Source of the DNA: JBMNGH01 sp050949725
GTDB lineage: Bacteria; Bacillota; Thermosediminibacteria; Thermosediminibacterales; Tepidanaerobacteraceae
Assembly: GCA_050949725.1 (NCBI GenBank)
Contig: JBMNGH010000003.1
Location: forward strand, 124,001 to 188,000
Length of the DNA stretch: 64,000 nt
Direction of reading: 5' to 3'
Part shown: positions 7,946 through 17,812 of the stretch, one piece after another
Numbering within the stretch: position 1 is the stretch's first letter
Layout: every line of letters begins with the position of its first letter
Position numbers and translations under genes: made by a program
Notes under the pieces: generated by a model
Seen by the model: the letters and a program-made list of their open reading frames with translations, nothing else
What the model was told of the DNA's origin: nothing
The model's database searches: none

Positions 7946-9499
7946 ATGTCATTTAGCCCATCATTAGGAAGCTCTATAACCCATACCAAGATGAGAACCC
8001 CGGATAACATTTCTAGTGTTTCGGGAATGTGTGCCACTTGTACTTCTAATTGTACAGGCCCTTGCGAAATTGGTTTGTCTGCTATTCGTGGATCTGAAGC
8101 AATTTATCCCTATCAAGCGGATATAAATCAGTTCGCTTCAGAGAAAGATTATCCCGTGGATTTTTCTCATATTAATATAAACGGCAGGGTATTTGGAGCA
8201 TTTGGCTGTCAGGAGGATCCTAATATTGCAACTTTTCCTAAAGTCAACATCAACACATCTTTTGGCACTAATTACAAAATTTCACTTAAAGCACCCATCA
8301 TTCTACCGGCCATAGCAAAGTTGAATTGGAAAGACTATTTTGCCGGAGCGGCTTTATCAGGGGTATTAGCTGTAATAGGAGAAGACGTAGTTGCAAAGGA
8401 CAAGGGGTTGGAAATAAAAAATGGAAAAGTAACCTCATCACCCCTCATTTCTGAAATGGTATCATCATTCAGAAAATACTATAGAGGATATGGTGATATT
8501 ATTCTTCAAGCCAACTACGATGATGAGAATCTATCCGTTTTAGATTATGCAATCACAAAACTTGGTGTCAAGTCAATCGAACTCAAATTTGGCCAAGCAG
8601 CCAAAGGAATACAAGGAATGGGCCGGGTCAACGATATTGAAGATGCTCTCAGGTTTCAACAAATGGGCTATTTAATCTACCCAGATCCATCAGATCCCGC
8701 TATTGCCGAAAATTATAGAAACGGTAAGGGTCAGATATTTGAAAAAATCGGTAAACTACCTATGTGGAACGAAGAATTATTGTTCAACAGAGTAACTGAA
8801 TTAAGAGAACTAGGTGCACAACACATTTGTTTTAAAACGGGGCCTTATGATCCAAAAGACCTTATTAAAATTCTAAAAATTGCTTCGAAGGCAGGTGTGG
8901 ATCTTGTTACCTTTGACGGCGCTGGCGGTGGTTCAGGAAACAGCCCCTGTAAAATGATGAACGAATGGGGAATTCCAACAATTGAAATGGAAAGCATATT
9001 GTATAAGATATTGAAGAAAATGAAACAAAAAGGCTATTCCCTGCCTCAAGTTGCTATTGCAGGCGGGTTTGCCATGGAGGATCAAGTCTTTAAAGGACTG
9101 GCCCTCGGTGCTCCATATATTAATCTTGTAGCTATCGGCAGGGCTGCCATGGCTGCTGCTTTTGCGGGCAAACAAGTAGGCGAATTGATCAATGCGGGAA
9201 AAATCCCAAAAGAGTACCAAAGATTCGGTTCTACTTTAGAGGAAATATTCGGCGATATTAGAGAACTTAAAGTAATATACGGTGATAATGCTAAAGGGTT
9301 CCCTACTGGAGCAATTGGTGTATATTCGTATATAAACAGAGTAAGTGCAGGTTTGAAACAGCTAATGGCATTAAATAGGAAATTTTCTTTGGAGTATATC
9401 GATAGAAGCGATATTGTTCCTTTAACCGAAATAGCCGCCAAGATCACGGGTTTAGCAACTTACAGCGACATGGCTGACCAGGAATTAGAAAATATTTAA
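7946..9499 (+). CDS. FMN-binding glutamate synthase-family protein
   Basis: The protein of about 517 residues has the GltB central/FMN domain: IELKFGQAAKGIQGMG and TFDGAGGGSGNSPCKMMNEWGIP, then ALGAPYINLVAIGRAAMAAA for FMN binding. An N-terminal cluster, CATCTSNCTGPCEIG, provides four cysteines that could hold an Fe-S cluster. The glutaminase domain and GXGXG domain of full glutamate synthases are missing, so it is a stand-alone flavoenzyme of the archaeal-type family; its substrate is uncertain. ATG at 7946 is chosen because GGAGG lies just upstream, rather than the longer frame from 7871. Confidence 0.82.
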   Translation: MSFSPSLGSSITHTKMRTPDNISSVSGMCATCTSNCTGPCEIGLSAIRGSEAIYPYQADINQFASEKDYPVDFSHININGRVFGAFGCQEDPNIATFPKVNINTSFGTNYKISLKAPIILPAIAKLNWKDYFAGAALSGVLAVIGEDVVAKDKGLEIKNGKVTSSPLISEMVSSFRKYYRGYGDIILQANYDDENLSVLDYAITKLGVKSIELKFGQAAKGIQGMGRVNDIEDALRFQQMGYLIYPDPSDPAIAENYRNGKGQIFEKIGKLPMWNEELLFNRVTELRELGAQHICFKTGPYDPKDLIKILKIASKAGVDLVTFDGAGGGSGNSPCKMMNEWGIPTIEMESILYKILKKMKQKGYSLPQVAIAGGFAMEDQVFKGLALGAPYINLVAIGRAAMAAAFAGKQVGELINAGKIPKEYQRFGSTLEEIFGDIRELKVIYGDNAKGFPTGAIGVYSYINRVSAGLKQLMALNRKFSLEYIDRSDIVPLTEIAAKITGLATYSDMADQELENI

Positions 9500-9647
9500 A
9501 ATGTAAACTATTTATGTGATTCAGCTATTTAATCGGTTTCCCTGCAAAAAAGCGCTTTCTATCCAAAAAAGTCACTCATAATTGACCAGAACAATTTAGA
9601 TATACTTATGGAAAATATATTCTAAGGTAAATATATACTAAGGCATA

Positions 9648-9695
9648 AAAAGCAGACAGCTGTATGCATTTTAATGCAAACGGCTGTCTGCTTTT
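9648..9695 (+). terminator. Strong terminator hairpin
   Basis: AAAAGCAGACAGC pairs perfectly over 13 bases with GCTGTCTGCTTTT, giving A/U tracts on both strands. It can end transcription from either side. Confidence 0.8.
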
Positions 9696-9729
9696 CATAG
9701 ATTATCGATCTTAAGAAATTATTAGGAAT

Positions 9730-9924
9730 TCGAGTATATCCTATACAGGAACACCGCTGCCTCTGCCCTTGTGGTGTTGCCAAGCCTGCTATATAGTAAC
9801 TGCCGCTAACAGTACCCGTTGCATAACAATTCATGACTGCTCCTTCATTGCATCCCAGCAGGCCACCGATATACTCGTCACCGGTCACGGCTCCGGAAGC
9901 GTAGCAGCCACGTATGTCACCCAA
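9730..9924 (-). pseudogene. Fragment of a GLUG-repeat surface protein
   Basis: The frame encodes two repeats, GCYASGAVTGDEYIGGLLGC and NCYATGTVSGSYYIAGL, the GLUG motif of bacterial surface adhesins and peptidases. There is no start or signal peptide and the frame loses similarity near 9760. It is best read as a leftover of a large secreted protein. Confidence 0.65.
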
Positions 9925-9982
9925 TCATATATTTTGACCTTCATCAAATGGTATGTTACGGGGAAATGCTTCCGTGAACTGT

Positions 9983-10282
9983 TCACCTCATATTCTCTTG
10001 GATAAATTCGACCACTATATTGTCTAAAGGGCCAAATTCCCCTAATACCCGGCCCTTTTCCAACATGGTGTAGCCATCACCACCTGCAGCCATAAAATCG
10101 TTAATCGCGATCTTGTACATCTTTTCAGTGGCCACCTTTTGATCGGCAATTGTTACCTCAACTAATCTATTTCCAGGTTCTTTGTCCCATGCAATACTAA
10201 AATCGATTCCTGCCACCTGAGGATATCTTCCGCTTATTTCCGGGTATAGCGCAACACCGTGTTCGCTTCTATTTGTTTTTCC
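9983..10282 (-). pseudogene. C-terminal fragment of a 5'-nucleotidase (UshA-like)
   Basis: The frame reads VALYPEISGRYPQVAGIDFS and YKIAINDFMAAGGDGYTML, characteristic of the 5'-nucleotidase C-terminal substrate domain. The metallophosphatase domain is absent and upstream sequence in this frame has no similarity. In such proteins GLUG or other surface repeats can follow, so this and the neighbouring GLUG fragment may derive from one wall-anchored nucleotidase. Confidence 0.7.
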
Positions 10283-10567
10283 CTTCCAACGACAATGTTT
10301 TTAAGTTTTGATCTGAGTGAATATTCAATTTCCTGTAATTTTCGGTTTTCCTGTATCATATACCAAAACCCTCATCTTGGAGCTAATGTTAATTTTTATA
10401 ACCACCTTTAAGTCATCAAATATTATATCACACTTTTTCCTAAAATTGTTAGGTCTTGACAATTAATCAGTCAGATCAATGCTGAAAAGTAGTGTAATCA
10501 GTCCACATTTGCGAAACCTTGTCATGCAATGTACTAAACCCCGTGATACAGAATCAGTAGTTATTAT

Positions 10568-10981
10568 TTATGATTTCTGTTCGATTTCTGTCACACATTC
10601 ACTTTTAATCTTTCCAACCAAGAATTGCATGGCATTAATAACGTGTGGCCTGATATCACCACCTATGAGCACATACATTATGTCGTCACCAACTTCGAGC
10701 TGACCTTCATTAAGCCATACCCTGACATGGAAGATACCGTCCATCTTATATGTTTCAGCAACAGCTGCTTCAACTTTCGCCGCATCATAAGAAAATTCTA
10801 TTCCCTTTACTGTCGAACCATCATCAATCCCTTGGTGTACCTTGGCTTTAGGGGTTTGCCGCACAATACCGTTGTGGATTAAAAACATCCCTATCTTCGA
10901 TGCAACCGGATCGGCCTTGGCTTCCTTTAACCACTCTTCTATTGACGGTGGGGTTTTTTTCGTTTTTTTATTACTATCCAT
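10568..10981 (-). CDS. MoaE-like protein (molybdopterin synthase large subunit family)
   Basis: The protein of about 137 residues contains SKIGMFLIHNGIVRQTPKAK, VEAAVAETYKMDGIFHVRVW, and VGDDIMYVLIGGDIRPHVINA. This follows the clostridial MoaE-like pattern in which the N-terminal charged region is shortened. MoaE, with MoaD, makes molybdopterin, but no other mo- gene is nearby, so the role is inferred. ATG at 10981 (MDSNKK) is preferred because AAAGGA stands just upstream. Confidence 0.7.
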   Translation of the reverse strand: MDSNKKTKKTPPSIEEWLKEAKADPVASKIGMFLIHNGIVRQTPKAKVHQGIDDGSTVKGIEFSYDAAKVEAAVAETYKMDGIFHVRVWLNEGQLEVGDDIMYVLIGGDIRPHVINAMQFLVGKIKSECVTEIEQKS

Positions 10982-11021
10982 AAAGCACATTCCTTTCATT
11001 AATAAAAAAATAAAAAAGACA

Positions 11022-11345
11022 CTATTGCTTTCGGCCTAATCTGCATGCAGTCGTTCCGTTATCAAAGTCCTTTGATATAATATCTGAGCACAATTTCTTG
11101 TTTCTTTTGAGCCAACTATTTGCATATGAACAGGTAGCTGTGGCTTTAAGGCCTTTTTCCCTTAAATATTGTGAGACAACTTTCATCATCTCTCCTGCTG
11201 TTCCCTTTCCTCTTAAAATAGGATTTACATAGGTATGGTCTATATTCACCTCACCGTTTTCCTTAAAAACAAAGGTGGTCTCCGCCATCAATTCACCTTT
11301 TTCATCTGTACTATATATTCGTCCAGTTTCAAATTTCCAGTCCAT
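11022..11345 (-). CDS. Small GNAT-fold N-acetyltransferase (YjdJ type)
   Basis: The 107-residue protein has the truncated GNAT core: IDHTYVNPILRGKGTAGEMM is the acetyl-CoA binding RGxGxA loop, and ATCSYANSWLKRN follows. It belongs to the short family seen in plants and bacteria (COG2388), whose substrate is generally unknown. It lies directly behind the MoaE-like gene in the upstream direction of the same strand. Confidence 0.88.
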   Translation of the reverse strand: MDWKFETGRIYSTDEKGELMAETTFVFKENGEVNIDHTYVNPILRGKGTAGEMMKVVSQYLREKGLKATATCSYANSWLKRNKKLCSDIISKDFDNGTTACRLGRKQ

Positions 11346-11484
11346 AGTTTTTGCCTCTCCCCTCGTAAATAATAAATTATATTATTAAGTGGCCACACAA
11401 AATATAATTTTTGAATCTATATAATTTACCAATATACGTTGTTTTTCCAGTAACAAAATACGTAAACCTGATTCGGCCTATAAA

Positions 11485-11805
11485 TTAATCAACTATTACT
11501 GCTGTGCCCGAGGCTGTCACCATCAGCATGCTTCCATTTTGCCCAAGCACTTCATAATCTATATCCACACCAACCACAGCGTTAGCCCCAAGGGAAGCGG
11601 CCCTAGACTTCATTTCCCTTATGGCAGAATCCCTCGCTTCTAGTAACTCACCTTCATAAGACTTTGAACGACCTCCGAAAATATTTGTTAGCCCCGCAGT
11701 AAAATCTTTGATAAAGTTTACTCCCGATATCACCTCACCAAATACAATTCCCTTATATTCAACAATCCTCTTACCTTCAATACTCGGTGTCGTGGTCACT
11801 ATCAT
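11485..11805 (-). CDS. YbjQ/UPF0145 family protein
   Basis: The 106-residue protein carries the family hallmarks: VTTTPSIEGKRIVEYKGIV, GEVISGVNFIKDF, AIREMKSRAASLGANAVVGV, and a VTASGTAV end. The family forms pentamers and has been called heavy-metal binding, with no defined role. The start is preceded by AGGGAGGTTTTTTA. Confidence 0.93.
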   Translation of the reverse strand: MIVTTTPSIEGKRIVEYKGIVFGEVISGVNFIKDFTAGLTNIFGGRSKSYEGELLEARDSAIREMKSRAASLGANAVVGVDIDYEVLGQNGSMLMVTASGTAVIVD

Positions 11806-12011
11806 TAAAAAACCTCCCTAATTATATGTTTTTATTTGTATAGTAAATTCCATCTTAAATATCTTTAAACCCCAGTGTAGAGCAAAATATATTTTAAATA
11901 AAAGCTTTATCTGTTTAATTAATTTGCGAAACTTTTTAAAAGTATCCGTATCCTTTTTTAATTGTATCCTTCCTTAATTTTATATGAACAGTCTAAATAA
12001 TGTTCGGTTTG

Positions 12012-12512
12012 TTACCATTTATTCTTATGTATTCTTGACGTATTAAATCTGTCCGCAGGTTCTTTGTCCTCTGCGGGATAACCTAGTGACATAATGGAGA
12101 GGGGTATCACGCCATCCGGCAAACCTAACAGTTTTTTCAAGGCGTTCACTCTTTCCTCCACCGGGTATACGCCAAGCCATACCGCACCCAGACCAAGATG
12201 TTGTGCCATCAAAAGCATGTTCTGCATGGCAGCGGAACAATCCTGCACCCAAAACCCTTTATACTTTTCTAATGATTGATCCCCGCAAACAACGATGGCA
12301 TGGCTCGCCTGTTTGAGCATTTGAGAATAGGGATGAAACTTTGGTATCTCATTAAGTATATGTCTGTCATCGACAATTATATAGTGCCATGGTTGCGCGT
12401 TGCCTGCGGAAGGTGCTGCCATAGCTGCCCGCAATATTTGTTCAATCAGGTCTTCAGGCACATCTTCACCTGTATATTTTCTTATGCTCCGCCTCTCAAA
12501 AATTTCTTTCAT
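12012..12512 (-). CDS. Nitroreductase family protein
   Basis: The 166-residue FMN enzyme starts MKEIFERRSIRKYTGEDVPE, the RRSIR FMN-phosphate motif of the family, followed by APSAGNAQPWHYIIVDD and LGAVWLGVYP. It would reduce nitro groups or quinones with NAD(P)H. The ATG at 12512 has a strong GGAGG upstream; a longer frame from 12614 has no support. Confidence 0.92.
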   Translation of the reverse strand: MKEIFERRSIRKYTGEDVPEDLIEQILRAAMAAPSAGNAQPWHYIIVDDRHILNEIPKFHPYSQMLKQASHAIVVCGDQSLEKYKGFWVQDCSAAMQNMLLMAQHLGLGAVWLGVYPVEERVNALKKLLGLPDGVIPLSIMSLGYPAEDKEPADRFNTSRIHKNKW

Positions 12513-12765
12513 CCTAAAACCTCCTTCGTTTATCGCCATCATACAAAACTTTCCTGTTATTATATTATATAACAATATTAAGCAGTTTAAAATGATTCCG
12601 CTTTTTTTCGCCATAAAACGTACAAGCCGGCAACGCCGGCTCGATAAGATCCAATATTTTTATACAATCAGGGCTTTAAAAAATATTGTGCCGCCCTATA
12701 TGTATTATATCAGCTATTAAATTCAACTGAATCAACTTTCGTGGATTCATTTTATTTTTCGCAAT

Positions 12766-12795
12766 AATTTCAGTTATCACTCATTAACTGAAATT
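12766..12795 (-). terminator. Terminator-like hairpin after the S41 peptidase gene
   Basis: AATTTCAGTTA and TAACTGAAATT form an 11-bp stem ten bases after the stop codon of the minus-strand gene. Confidence 0.55.
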
Positions 12796-12805
12796 CAAAA
12801 TGCTG

Positions 12806-13774
12806 CTAGTGTTTGGCTTTAGGAAACGCAAATAACTCATTGAATAAACTCTTTAAATATTCTTCTCCTTCTGAAGGACTATAAATATAGTCAGTATTTA
12901 TGCCCTTGCCATCAATTTCTTTACCACTTCTATTATAAAAGCACCCTACTGTTATTTTTGCCCATCCCAACAAATCCTCGTCATAAATAATTGCTCCATG
13001 CTCCATAGCTTTAAATAAATTTACTGTTGGTTCTTTATTTTGTTTATTTTTAAAGAATGCTTTTTCTGTCATTACAGGAATCATCTTTTGAATTTTTGCC
13101 TTTCCGAATGTTTTACTTCCAACCAGGTATCCGGATTCACTATCTTGAACTGCACCTGCAATTAGTTCCGCAGCACTTGAAGTTTCTTCATTAACAAGAA
13201 CAATAAGATTATATATTAATTCCTTAAGATTTGAATAGTATTCTATATCTTCAAGCTCTTGGGAGTAATAATGGATTTTCGCTATTAAGCCTTCTTTTAC
13301 AAATAGTTGTGCTGTTTTAATACTTTCCATTATATCTCCGCCCTTGTTATTTCTTAAATCTAATACTATTTTATTTATTTTTTCATCATCCATAATTTTT
13401 AAAATATCTATGGTTTTATCATAAATATTATCGTTAAATGTATAAATGTAGATATAACCAATATCATCTTTGATTTCGTATTCTATGGATTTATTGGTAG
13501 AATCGTGGTTTTTATCAAAAATATTTACCTTAAGTTCATCAATAGAATAAAAAGTACTATATGAATCTATGGATCTATAGATTTTTTTTAATATTTCTAT
13601 AAGGTCTGATGCTGAATTATTCTCTATATATTTTTCTATATTTTTAATATTATAATTTGTGTGCTCCATTATCTCGTTTAGATGGGCATAAAAATAATCC
13701 ATATTATTAGCAGCATAGATATTTGCCGGTGCTGCAAGTAAGAAAACTAATATTAAAATAATAGTTTTTTTCAT
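12806..13774 (-). CDS. Secreted S41 family peptidase
   Basis: The 322-residue protein has a signal peptide (MKKTIILILVFLLAAPANIYA). Its C-terminal-processing-protease core has KINKIVLDLRNNKGGDIMES, VNEETSSAAELIAGA, with the nucleophilic Ser, and LVGSKTFGKAKIQ, with the Lys base. There is no PDZ domain, so it is smaller than CtpA/B enzymes. It follows the large surface protein on the same strand but a terminator separates them. It may process envelope proteins; the target is not known. Confidence 0.85.
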   Translation of the reverse strand: MKKTIILILVFLLAAPANIYAANNMDYFYAHLNEIMEHTNYNIKNIEKYIENNSASDLIEILKKIYRSIDSYSTFYSIDELKVNIFDKNHDSTNKSIEYEIKDDIGYIYIYTFNDNIYDKTIDILKIMDDEKINKIVLDLRNNKGGDIMESIKTAQLFVKEGLIAKIHYYSQELEDIEYYSNLKELIYNLIVLVNEETSSAAELIAGAVQDSESGYLVGSKTFGKAKIQKMIPVMTEKAFFKNKQNKEPTVNLFKAMEHGAIIYDEDLLGWAKITVGCFYNRSGKEIDGKGINTDYIYSPSEGEEYLKSLFNELFAFPKAKH

Positions 13775-13793
13775 ATTATCAGTCCTTTATTAT

Positions 13794-13827
13794 AAAAGGG
13801 CTGCAAAATATAATTCACAGCCCTTTT
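13794..13827 (-). terminator. Terminator between the surface protein and the S41 peptidase
   Basis: AAAAGGGCTG and CAGCCCTTTT form a 10-bp stem with flanking A/U tracts just after the stop codon of the large gene. Confidence 0.8.
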
Positions 13828-13859
13828 ATTGAAGATAATAAAACTAATGTTTGGTCATA

Positions 13860-16800
13860 TTAATGATCTATAGTTTGTGTAACTTCTCCTTTTTCATTAT
13901 AGTATGTCCAAGTGCCCTTTTTTACACCATTAGTATAATTGCCTTTAGATTCTATCTTTCCGCTTTCATAATAGAATTCCCATGAACCAGTTCTCTTACC
14001 ATCATTATATCCGCCTTGAGATTTAACTTCGCCATTATCGTAATAGTAGATCCATTCCCCATCTTCTCTTCCGTTTTCGTTATAGCTGCCTTCCGATTCC
14101 TTTTTACCATTGTTGTAATATTTGGTCCATTCACCTGTCTTTTCACCATTTGTATACCCTCCCTCTGCCTTAGGGCTTCCATTAGGGTACCATGATTGAT
14201 ATTCTCCATGCAAAAAATCTCTCCATAGCCTATCAATTTCATCATAACCATAATTATAGTAAGCTATTACAGTTAATCCATTGTTTTCTCCATCATATTT
14301 CTCATGAAGCCCTTTTTTGTAGCCATCTTGATAATTATATCTTTCATAGATGTATCCATTTACATATCTTTCCCATAATCCTTGCTCTTCCGCGTATGCA
14401 TCTTCATACCAAACTGTATAATCATCTGCAGATCCATATATCTTTCTATACAATTGGGAATAGTCTAAATCAGGATTATAGGGATCTTCCACAACTGGGT
14501 AAATATCTACTTCAATTCTTGGTTTAAATTCCCATGGATTTAATACATTATCAGGAAGCTTCAATTCACCTACAAACCTATAACGACCTGTATGATAATA
14601 CTTATCAAAAATTTTTTCGGTTGGATTTGGATATGGATCATATGGACCCTCTATATCTATCTTCCATTCTATTTTAATATCCATTGGTGTATGTGCATCA
14701 TCTACATAGACAGTTACTTCTTTAGGTAATTCAGCTATTGCTTGATCTACCGATAAACCTTCTGGAATTTTAACTGTTTCAAAGTCATCAAGTTCCCTAA
14801 TGTAATGTTTATCCCAATCTGGGTCATAAATGTAATAAATTGTAACAGCTATATTTACACCTGTATCCCCCATGGTTCCTGAATACCTATCTGGTGTAAC
14901 TCGATATCCTTCCTTTTCAAATGTAAATTCAAAAGACTCTCCGACTTTAATCTCATGTTCTTCAATCTTAAAAGGTTCACCTAATGGGGTCAGATCCTCC
15001 TCTGCATAAACATGCTTTATGGTTATTGTATAGGTCTTATCATTTTTATAATATGTTACTGTTCGTGAGTATCCTCCTTCTGTCATTATTCCTTCTACTA
15101 CCGGAATATCTGGAGAATATCCAGCTACATCTGGAGATACAACAGAAAAATGATCCCCCACTTTATATTCACTAATATAACTTTCCGGTGCCTCTACTTT
15201 TCCATCAGCAATGACATAATGAATATATAATGTAGGAACATAATCCTTGTAATAATATACTGTTACACTTATGTCATTAAGCATGACACCCACTACAGAC
15301 TCCGTATCTGCTGTATATCCATCTATTTTTGGAACAGGAATATTATATGCTTCACCATATTCGTATTTCTTAACAAAGGTTTCAGGTATTTCACTGCCAT
15401 CGCCGCCAACAGCTACATAATATATTGTTAAAGTATAGTATATTGTTTCTTCGGGGTCTTCGGGGTCTTCGGGGTCTTCTGGATCTTCTGGGCCTTGAGG
15501 GCCTTCAGGATCTTCAGGATCTTCAGGGTCTCCAGGGTCTTCGGGCTCCTCATTATCATCATCCTTATCCTCGTCTTTACCCGATTTGCCCTTATCATCC
15601 TTATCTTTATTGTCTTCTTCCTCTATTTTTTCATCCGCTTTTTCTTCTAGTTCTTTCTCAACTTCATTTAAAACTTCATCTATTGGCAAATCTTCTTTTT
15701 CTTCAATTTCATTGATTAAGTCATCGTTATTCAACTTGCCGTCACTTTTTAGCTTCAATATTAAATCATCATAAGACATATCGCTGTCCTTCAATATATC
15801 TTCGAATACATCCTCAAAAGTTCCACCTATCATCTTAGGGAATATTTCAGAATATGACAGCTCATCAGGAAATCTTCCATCTTCTGTGGGAACTTTAAAA
15901 TAAACTAAATTTGCTCCACTAGGATCGTCTGTAACAGTAATCCCCAATACTTCTCCTTCAGATACATAGTCCATTAATCTATCGACCATATAAAATACTT
16001 TATCATCCGTACTTCCAAACAAATCCTTAAGACCAAATATCGCAGAAGCCGTACCATAAGCATCACTCATTCCTTCTAAAGCTATGGTAGCCCTGTTATT
16101 TTCCCCCAGAATAATATTGCTGCCCAAAGAACCTACTTCTAACATGACTTCGACTCCTGATACAGTGACACTTACTGCTTCTCCTAAAGTTAGATATCCA
16201 GCTGCGGCCGTAGTGGCGCCTGCAGTTAGAATAGTGCTGCCTACAAAAATCCCCACTTTGCTTGCAGTCTTTACAGATTCGGCCATCAACTCGGCGAATC
16301 GGTAAAATTCTGCTTCTTTCAAAGCATTTCCTGATATAATTTCATGTGACATAGTCAATAGCTCAAAAGCGCTTTTTGCGTCCATACCTAATTGTTCACC
16401 AAGTTGCTTGAGCTTATTAGAGCCTTGAATGGCATCATACTGCTGCTGTAATTTTTGCGCCCATGCATATTCTTCAGCACTTGCACCACTTAGCAACTCA
16501 TCAATTCCTTGACTCAACTCATTAATATATGAATCAGCAGCGTAACACATCATCAGACTGCTTTTATATGCCTCTTCCCACACTTGCAAAGCTTCGTCTC
16601 TCAAACTAATCCATTCATCGTATTTGGACTCATCATATTCCATATTCATCAATTTTTCATTAATTAATGAGCCATAAACGAACAATCTGACCGCATTGTT
16701 TGTAGCTTTAGAAAGCAATCCCATCTCCGTATTTTCTTTGGATATTTTGACAGTTGCCCTCTCTATTAAACTAAGACTCTTTAATTCATGTACTCTTTTA

Positions 16801-17276
16801 ATTATAGTAATCGCTTCACCAAATGTCAGCCTTTCCATTAGCCGAAGTGTATTGTCACTGTATCCATTTAGTATACCTAAGGATAGAATTTTATTCACAT
16901 CAGTTTTTATGGTATTATCTATTTCATTACTATCCAGGTAATCCTCCAGTGAAACATCAAATATTCCTTCATGTTCTAAAGAATCTGCAAGAAGTTTGAC
17001 TACATCAAATCTTGTTAAAAAATCATCATCCTTAATATCATGGGTTATCAATAAATCTTGATTGATTATTTTTTTGTATATTTCCTTAAATTCAAACAAT
17101 GATATTTTCCTATTAAGGTCAACGTTCTTTACATCTTGAAAAATTTCTCTTTCTATAAAATAATTGTAATTTTCTTCTGCCCAATGATTTGTGATTTGAG
17201 CATAGCTTAAACTATTAAAAACTAAAAACACTACTAGCACAATAGTCAAAGCCATTCTTAATGCTAATTTCATCAT
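13860..17276 (-). CDS. Large secreted protein with MucBP-like repeats, acidic Pro-rich linker and MORN-variant repeats
   Basis: The 1138-residue protein starts with a signal peptide (residues 1-26) and a segment with SLH-like features (HWAEENYNYFIEREIF). A mostly helical region with a Gly/Ala-rich stretch reaches about residue 540. Then come an acidic stretch and a PEDPEDPEDPE linker (about 585-620), three copies of a beta-type repeat of about 65 residues ending VTYYYKD/VTYYKND (MucBP or InlB-B-like, 620-800), a conserved beta region, and a C-terminal series of six or so WxxYYxNGxxxxxGxY repeats (about 1000-1135) typical of MORN-variant proteins. It is probably attached to the wall or S-layer. 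No LPXTG sorting signal is present. Such MORN-variant repeats usually occur intracellularly, so their use here is unusual. Confidence 0.7.
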   Translation of the reverse strand: MMKLALRMALTIVLVVFLVFNSLSYAQITNHWAEENYNYFIEREIFQDVKNVDLNRKISLFEFKEIYKKIINQDLLITHDIKDDDFLTRFDVVKLLADSLEHEGIFDVSLEDYLDSNEIDNTIKTDVNKILSLGILNGYSDNTLRLMERLTFGEAITIIKRVHELKSLSLIERATVKISKENTEMGLLSKATNNAVRLFVYGSLINEKLMNMEYDESKYDEWISLRDEALQVWEEAYKSSLMMCYAADSYINELSQGIDELLSGASAEEYAWAQKLQQQYDAIQGSNKLKQLGEQLGMDAKSAFELLTMSHEIISGNALKEAEFYRFAELMAESVKTASKVGIFVGSTILTAGATTAAAGYLTLGEAVSVTVSGVEVMLEVGSLGSNIILGENNRATIALEGMSDAYGTASAIFGLKDLFGSTDDKVFYMVDRLMDYVSEGEVLGITVTDDPSGANLVYFKVPTEDGRFPDELSYSEIFPKMIGGTFEDVFEDILKDSDMSYDDLILKLKSDGKLNNDDLINEIEEKEDLPIDEVLNEVEKELEEKADEKIEEEDNKDKDDKGKSGKDEDKDDDNEEPEDPGDPEDPEDPEGPQGPEDPEDPEDPEDPEETIYYTLTIYYVAVGGDGSEIPETFVKKYEYGEAYNIPVPKIDGYTADTESVVGVMLNDISVTVYYYKDYVPTLYIHYVIADGKVEAPESYISEYKVGDHFSVVSPDVAGYSPDIPVVEGIMTEGGYSRTVTYYKNDKTYTITIKHVYAEEDLTPLGEPFKIEEHEIKVGESFEFTFEKEGYRVTPDRYSGTMGDTGVNIAVTIYYIYDPDWDKHYIRELDDFETVKIPEGLSVDQAIAELPKEVTVYVDDAHTPMDIKIEWKIDIEGPYDPYPNPTEKIFDKYYHTGRYRFVGELKLPDNVLNPWEFKPRIEVDIYPVVEDPYNPDLDYSQLYRKIYGSADDYTVWYEDAYAEEQGLWERYVNGYIYERYNYQDGYKKGLHEKYDGENNGLTVIAYYNYGYDEIDRLWRDFLHGEYQSWYPNGSPKAEGGYTNGEKTGEWTKYYNNGKKESEGSYNENGREDGEWIYYYDNGEVKSQGGYNDGKRTGSWEFYYESGKIESKGNYTNGVKKGTWTYYNEKGEVTQTIDH

Positions 17277-17739
17277 CTACCTCCATTCTACTCTCATACT
17301 TAATTATGGACCAGATAATTTATTTTTTACCAAGCTTTCACTCGCTCCCCTCATTATTTTTTGTTTTTATACTGAAATACCCCTACTTTTTCACACCTCC
17401 CCATATAATAAATCTCAACTAAAAGTTTGAATAAAGTCATCTACCAAAAGCATGAAGGGTCGTGATTTCAAATAAGCAGTGCATCATTAAGCAGATGACT
17501 CTGCCTCACCAATAACATGATACAAATGGCGCTTATAGCTCCCAAGGCGAAAGCCCATTATAACAACAACATCGTACCCATCCACACCGCCAAACAAATA
17601 CTGACTGCGAACATTAAGAATGCATATATATTGCGTCATTTGCGAATTATTATCATTTGCATCATACACCCTTCAGTGTAATTTTCGGGGAAGAAGCCTC
17701 TAAAAGCATCGTTCAAAAGAACGAATTTGTAGAAAAAAA
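17277..17739. other. Intergenic region without a recognisable gene
   Basis: A 60-codon minus-strand frame at 17487-17669 lacks a ribosome binding site and similarity. I see nothing else in it. Confidence 0.5.
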
Positions 17740-17765
17740 GCCTCTCATACTTTAGTATGAGAGGC
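17740..17765 (-). terminator. Terminator of the LuxR-type regulator gene
   Basis: GCCTCTCATAC and GTATGAGAGGC pair over 11 bases and are followed on the minus strand by TTTTTTT. Confidence 0.9.
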
Positions 17766-17812
17766 CAGTTAAACCCTGTGTTAATGAAGTTTTATGTTTT
17801 ATGTTTTATGTA

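Larger units (their letters stand above)
9500..9982. other. Region of gene remnants and a terminator
   Basis: No complete gene is present. It carries a strong hairpin (9648-9695) and part of a GLUG-repeat protein on the minus strand. Confidence 0.6.

Noticed and set aside
15425..15715. 96-codon ORF with Leu-Arg-Gly repeats
   Set aside because: It is the antisense image of the PEDPEDPED linker of the large surface protein.
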